64,000 bases of DNA from Butyrivibrio sp. MC2013 (GTDB lineage: Bacteria; Bacillota; Clostridia; Lachnospirales; Lachnospiraceae). Below are positions 61,051 through 64,000 of this stretch, one piece after another (the stretch's first letter is position 1; the number at the start of each line of letters is the position of its first letter). A program made the position numbers and the translations under genes. The stretch spans positions 1 through 64,000 of the forward strand of contig NZ_AUKE01000013.1 in assembly GCF_000424585.1 (NCBI RefSeq), given 5' to 3'. The notes beneath the pieces are model-generated. The model made no database searches. It worked only from the letters and a program-made list of their open reading frames with translations, and had not been told where the DNA came from.

Positions 61051-63042
61051 ATGAGAATTGCAATGGCGGGTAATCCCAATAGTGGTAAGACCACTATCTA
61101 CAATGCGCTGACTGGCCGCAGCGAGAAGATCGGTAACTGGGCAGGTGTTACCGTTGATAAGAAGGAAAGTCTTATCAAAAAGAACTATTATGATGGGGGC
61201 AAGGAACTCATCGCGGTGGATCTTCCCGGTGCGTATTCCATGTCTCCTTTTACTTCTGAGGAGAGCATTACCAGTGCTTATGTGAGAAACGAGCATCCTG
61301 ACGCGATCATCAATATCGTAGATGCGACCAATCTCAGCAGGAGCCTCTTTTTTACCACTCAGCTTCTGGAGCTTGGAGTACCTGTGGTAGTAGCCCTTAA
61401 TAAAAATGATGTTAATGACAAGAAGGGCAACAGCATCAATGAGAAGCTCCTGTCGGAGAAGCTTGGCTGCCCTGTTATCAAGACTGTGGCTACATCAGAG
61501 ACCGGCTTAAAGGAGCTGGTAGCAGCTGCCGCAGAGCTGGAAGGCAAGGGACAGAAGAAGCCTTATACTCAGGGCGATATTGACCTTAGCAATAAGCAGG
61601 CGGTTGAAAGCGCAGACAGAAAGAGATTTGCTTTTGTTAATAAGATCGTTAGCGAAGTCGAAAATCGTAAAGTCCTGACCAAGGACAAGAACTTCGGAGA
61701 TACCATTGATAATGTCGTAACTCATCCTGTTCTGGGCCTTGTTATATTCGCAGCAATCATGTGGCTGGTATTCTATATCTCCCAGACAACTGTAGGTACC
61801 TGGCTTGCAGATATCCTGGCAGGCTGGATAGAGAGCTTCCAGGAAATGGTAGGTGAGGCAATGTCAGATGCCAATCCTCTCCTCTATGCTCTCCTTGTAG
61901 ATGGTATCATCGGCGGCGTAGGCGCTGTAGTTGGATTTCTTCCCCTTGTTATGGTCATGTATTTCCTCATTGCACTTCTGGAGGACTGCGGATATATGGC
62001 AAGAGCTACAGTAGTTCTGGATCCCATATTCAAGAGAGTGGGTCTGTCCGGTAAGTCCGTTATTCCTATGATCATCGGTACAGGCTGCGGCATCCCTGCG
62101 ATCATGGCATGCCGTACCATCAGAAATGAGAGGGAGAGAAGGGCCACAGCCATGCTTGCCACCTTTATGCCTTGCGGAGCCAAGCTTCCCGTTATCGCTC
62201 TCTTTGCGGGTGCATTCTTCCCTGAGTCAAGATGGGTGAGCTTTATCTGTTACATGGGCGGTATCGTACTGATCCTTTTGGGTGCCCTTCTTATCAAGGC
62301 TATTACAGCTACAAAATTCAGAAAGAGTTTCTTTATCATAGAGCTTCCCGAGTACAAGATACCCAGCCTCACCTTCGCATTAAAGTCCATGCTTGAAAGA
62401 GGTAAGGCATACATTATCAAGGCAGGTACCATTATTCTGGTATGTAACACAGTAGTACAGATCATGCAGACCTTTGACTTTAGCTTCAACCCTGTAGAAG
62501 AAGGTATGGAGAACACTTCCATCCTGGCGGGTATCGCAGGTCCCTTTGCATATCTCCTCCTCCCTGTTGTAGGCGTAGTCAGCTGGCAGCTGGCAGCCGC
62601 AGCTATCACAGGCTTTATCGCCAAGGAAAATGTAGTAGGAACCATTGCAACAGTATATGCTATCTCCAACCTCATTGACACCGAAGAGCTTGAGCTTATC
62701 GGCGAGGGCAATGCAGTAGCAGCAGTCATGGGCATCACCAAGGTAGCAGCACTGGCATATCTGATGTTCAATCTCTATACACCGCCTTGCTTTGCAGCTC
62801 TTGGTGCCATGAATTCCGAGATGAAGTCTGTCAAGTGGCTCTGGGGCGCTATTGGACTCCAGCTGGCTACAGGCTTTACTGTGGGCTTTTTGGTATACCA
62901 GATAGGCAGCCTTATCACCACAGGCTCACTTGGAGCAGGATTTGCAGCAGGCCTTATTGCTATAGCAGTATTCGCAGGTGTTATAATATATTTGATAAAG
63001 AGAAATCAGAAAGAGGTATCTCTGGAGTACAAGCTGGATTAA
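61051..63042 (+). CDS. feoB: FeoB, ferrous iron transporter
   Basis: A 663-residue membrane GTPase-transporter for Fe2+. G1 is GNPNSGKTTIYN at the start, G2 region NWAGVTVDKKE, G3 DLPGAYSM, G4 NKNDVND. Two gate repeats and many transmembrane helices follow (GVGAVVGFLPLVMVMYFLIALLED-type segments, and MIIGTGCGIPAIMACRT). GGGAGGG precedes the start. The next gene is the small Cys-rich FeoB partner. Confidence 0.97.
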   Translation: MRIAMAGNPNSGKTTIYNALTGRSEKIGNWAGVTVDKKESLIKKNYYDGGKELIAVDLPGAYSMSPFTSEESITSAYVRNEHPDAIINIVDATNLSRSLFFTTQLLELGVPVVVALNKNDVNDKKGNSINEKLLSEKLGCPVIKTVATSETGLKELVAAAAELEGKGQKKPYTQGDIDLSNKQAVESADRKRFAFVNKIVSEVENRKVLTKDKNFGDTIDNVVTHPVLGLVIFAAIMWLVFYISQTTVGTWLADILAGWIESFQEMVGEAMSDANPLLYALLVDGIIGGVGAVVGFLPLVMVMYFLIALLEDCGYMARATVVLDPIFKRVGLSGKSVIPMIIGTGCGIPAIMACRTIRNERERRATAMLATFMPCGAKLPVIALFAGAFFPESRWVSFICYMGGIVLILLGALLIKAITATKFRKSFFIIELPEYKIPSLTFALKSMLERGKAYIIKAGTIILVCNTVVQIMQTFDFSFNPVEEGMENTSILAGIAGPFAYLLLPVVGVVSWQLAAAAITGFIAKENVVGTIATVYAISNLIDTEELELIGEGNAVAAVMGITKVAALAYLMFNLYTPPCFAALGAMNSEMKSVKWLWGAIGLQLATGFTVGFLVYQIGSLITTGSLGAGFAAGLIAIAVFAGVIIYLIKRNQKEVSLEYKLD

Positions 63043-63069
63043 AAAAGCTTATCAGCATGGAGGTTTGAT

Positions 63070-63216
63070 ATGGCTGATTTTATAGCGAGCGCAGTGATAG
63101 TCCTATTGGTTGGCCTGGCTGCAAGATATATCTATAAGGAAAAGAAAAAGGGCAGGGGCTGCATAGGCTGCCCTGCATCAGGAGCCTGTCATAAAGGCTG
63201 CTCCTGTAAAAAATGA
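63070..63216 (+). CDS. FeoB-associated Cys-rich membrane protein
   Basis: A 48-residue protein: one N-terminal transmembrane helix (FIASAVIVLLVGLAARYIY), a Lys-rich turn, and a C-terminal Cys cluster (GCIGCPASGACHKGCSCKK) with five Cys. It is the known small partner found after feoB in Firmicutes. GGAGG precedes the start. Confidence 0.92.
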   Translation: MADFIASAVIVLLVGLAARYIYKEKKKGRGCIGCPASGACHKGCSCKK

Positions 63217-63234
63217 TAATAGCAAAATGATAAA

Positions 63235-63274
63235 GCCTCATCAGACTAATGCGGGTCTGATGAGGCATTTTTTT
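63235..63274. terminator. Terminator of the feo operon
   Basis: GCCTCATCAGAC (63235-63246) pairs perfectly with GTCTGATGAGGC (63255-63266), followed by eight bases of A and T with a T run. It also faces the reverse-strand gene end. Confidence 0.9.
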
Positions 63275-63311
63275 ACAATTTTTTATATAAGTGTTTTTTG
63301 CTAATGCCTTT

Positions 63312-64000
63312 TTAGCTATTGTCCTTTGGACTATAGTCCGCTATGGTGACAGGCTTACCAAATACTGTAAACTCATGGATGATTGGAGTGATGCTGCCGT
63401 AGTAGCTGTCATGGCTATCTGAGAGCTCCTTTAGATTATCCCTTGTCATTTTGACCTGCGTCATACCGGCTGCGGAGGCAGCCTTTGTGATCTTATCTCT
63501 GCTAGTTATGGCCTTTCTCATCAGCTCCTTGTCTGTACATATGAGCTCGTCCGGATAAAAGCAGATGCTGATGCAATCATACTCGTTTTTATGAGACAGT
63601 TCCTTTATCTTATTAGTTACGGCAGGCAGGAGGTTGTCAGTATATTCTGCATATTCATAAAAGGCGATGCAGTAAAGGAGTCTGTTTTTTGCTCTTGAGG
63701 CCTCTATATTCCCCCCATCATCAGCTGGATCTCCTGCACCACCAGGGAGCATGGCAGTTTTAGGAGCAAAGTATTCTTCCTTTACCAGGAGCTTATCTTC
63801 CCAGATATCAGTGCTCTTATCACCGGTAAAGGCCATGAGCGCTGATATATATCTTTTCCTTATATTATCTGATTGAAGATATACATGGTCAGCGGCAAAG
63901 AGTCCCGGCATGCATACATAATAGTCGAGATTTTTGATATCAGGTACGTCGCTGTCATCAAATTCCGCAGTCCTGCCAATGGGGACGTAGATCAGATTAC
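63312..64000 (-). CDS. Uncharacterised protein, cut by window end
   Basis: The reverse-strand frame runs open from the stop at 63312 to the window end, so the N terminus is outside. Visible sequence includes LIYVPIGRTAEFDD, DIKNLDYYVCMPGLFAADHVYLQSD and the soluble remainder (NRLLYCIAFYEYAEYT). The YYVC-PG-ADHVYLQS pattern resembles a group of uncharacterised clostridial proteins with a glycosyltransferase-like fold (CDP-glycerol transferase type). I give no firm function. Confidence 0.65.
   Translation of the reverse strand, partial: NLIYVPIGRTAEFDDSDVPDIKNLDYYVCMPGLFAADHVYLQSDNIRKRYISALMAFTGDKSTDIWEDKLLVKEEYFAPKTAMLPGGAGDPADDGGNIEASRAKNRLLYCIAFYEYAEYTDNLLPAVTNKIKELSHKNEYDCISICFYPDELICTDKELMRKAITSRDKITKAASAAGMTQVKMTRDNLKELSDSHDSYYGSITPIIHEFTVFGKPVTIADYSPKDNS

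Overview
The window looks like chromosomal DNA of an anaerobic, polysaccharide-degrading Lachnospiraceae bacterium, probably close to Butyrivibrio or Pseudobutyrivibrio. This is inferred from protein style, codon use, strong AGGAGG ribosome binding sites, an Ile T-box, class 1B pyrK/pyrD, secreted GH9-like, GH16 and GH18 proteins, and FeoAB with a small Cys-rich partner. No rRNA is present to fix the genus, and no tRNA gene was recognised.

Region 1 (1-23960) is core chromosome. A structured leader precedes an isoleucine T-box and ileS. Then come glgP, an aconitase-like hydratase, a degenerate GH9-like lipoprotein, plsC (reverse strand), the pyrC-pyrK-pyrD cluster, a secreted-type coiled protein, an ispE-DUF1934 gene fusion, a membrane protein, a trigger-factor-like foldase lipoprotein, asnS, a coiled-coil NlpC/P60 hydrolase and guaA.

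Region 2 (23945-38662) is an integrative and mobilizable element inserted at the 3' end of guaA. A perfect 16-bp direct repeat brackets it, and paired TGGCAAC arm sites lie inside each end. It has a lambda-like switch (XRE repressor facing xis-int across four operator-like palindromes), a MobC-like protein, a CHC2 primase and VapE ATPase, a ParM/ParR partition pair with a candidate centromere, a hairpin array upstream of a MobA/MobL relaxase, and cargo. The cargo is an ECF sigma/membrane anti-sigma/ABC exporter/VanY-type peptidase operon, a RelBE-type toxin-antitoxin pair, and an unknown membrane protein plus SEC-C protein pair. No type IV secretion genes are seen, so transfer would need a helper.

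Region 3 (38663-49166) lies between the middle att core and a degenerate third core. It has no integrase and looks like a pile-up of remnants of related elements: two almost identical right-end arm blocks (44371 and 49022), a third att-like end, and truncated genes (methyltransferase, DUF4143 ATPase, zeta toxin, NUDIX). It also carries small-molecule kinase, adenylyltransferase and acetyltransferase cargo. Its left part has a branched set of perfect inverted repeats and then the most striking structure in the window: eight CTACGTGA sites, alternating in orientation, with an almost exact 32-bp period, directly upstream of a PD-(D/E)XK-like protein of unknown role.

Region 4 (49167-64000) is core chromosome again: a probable displaced guaA terminator, a two-catalytic-domain GH18 chitinase, HigBA, a signalling group (hybrid histidine kinase, solute-binding lipoprotein, HPt protein, REC-HD-GYP), a GH16 glucanase, feoA-feoB plus the FeoB-associated protein, and a reverse-strand gene cut by the window end.
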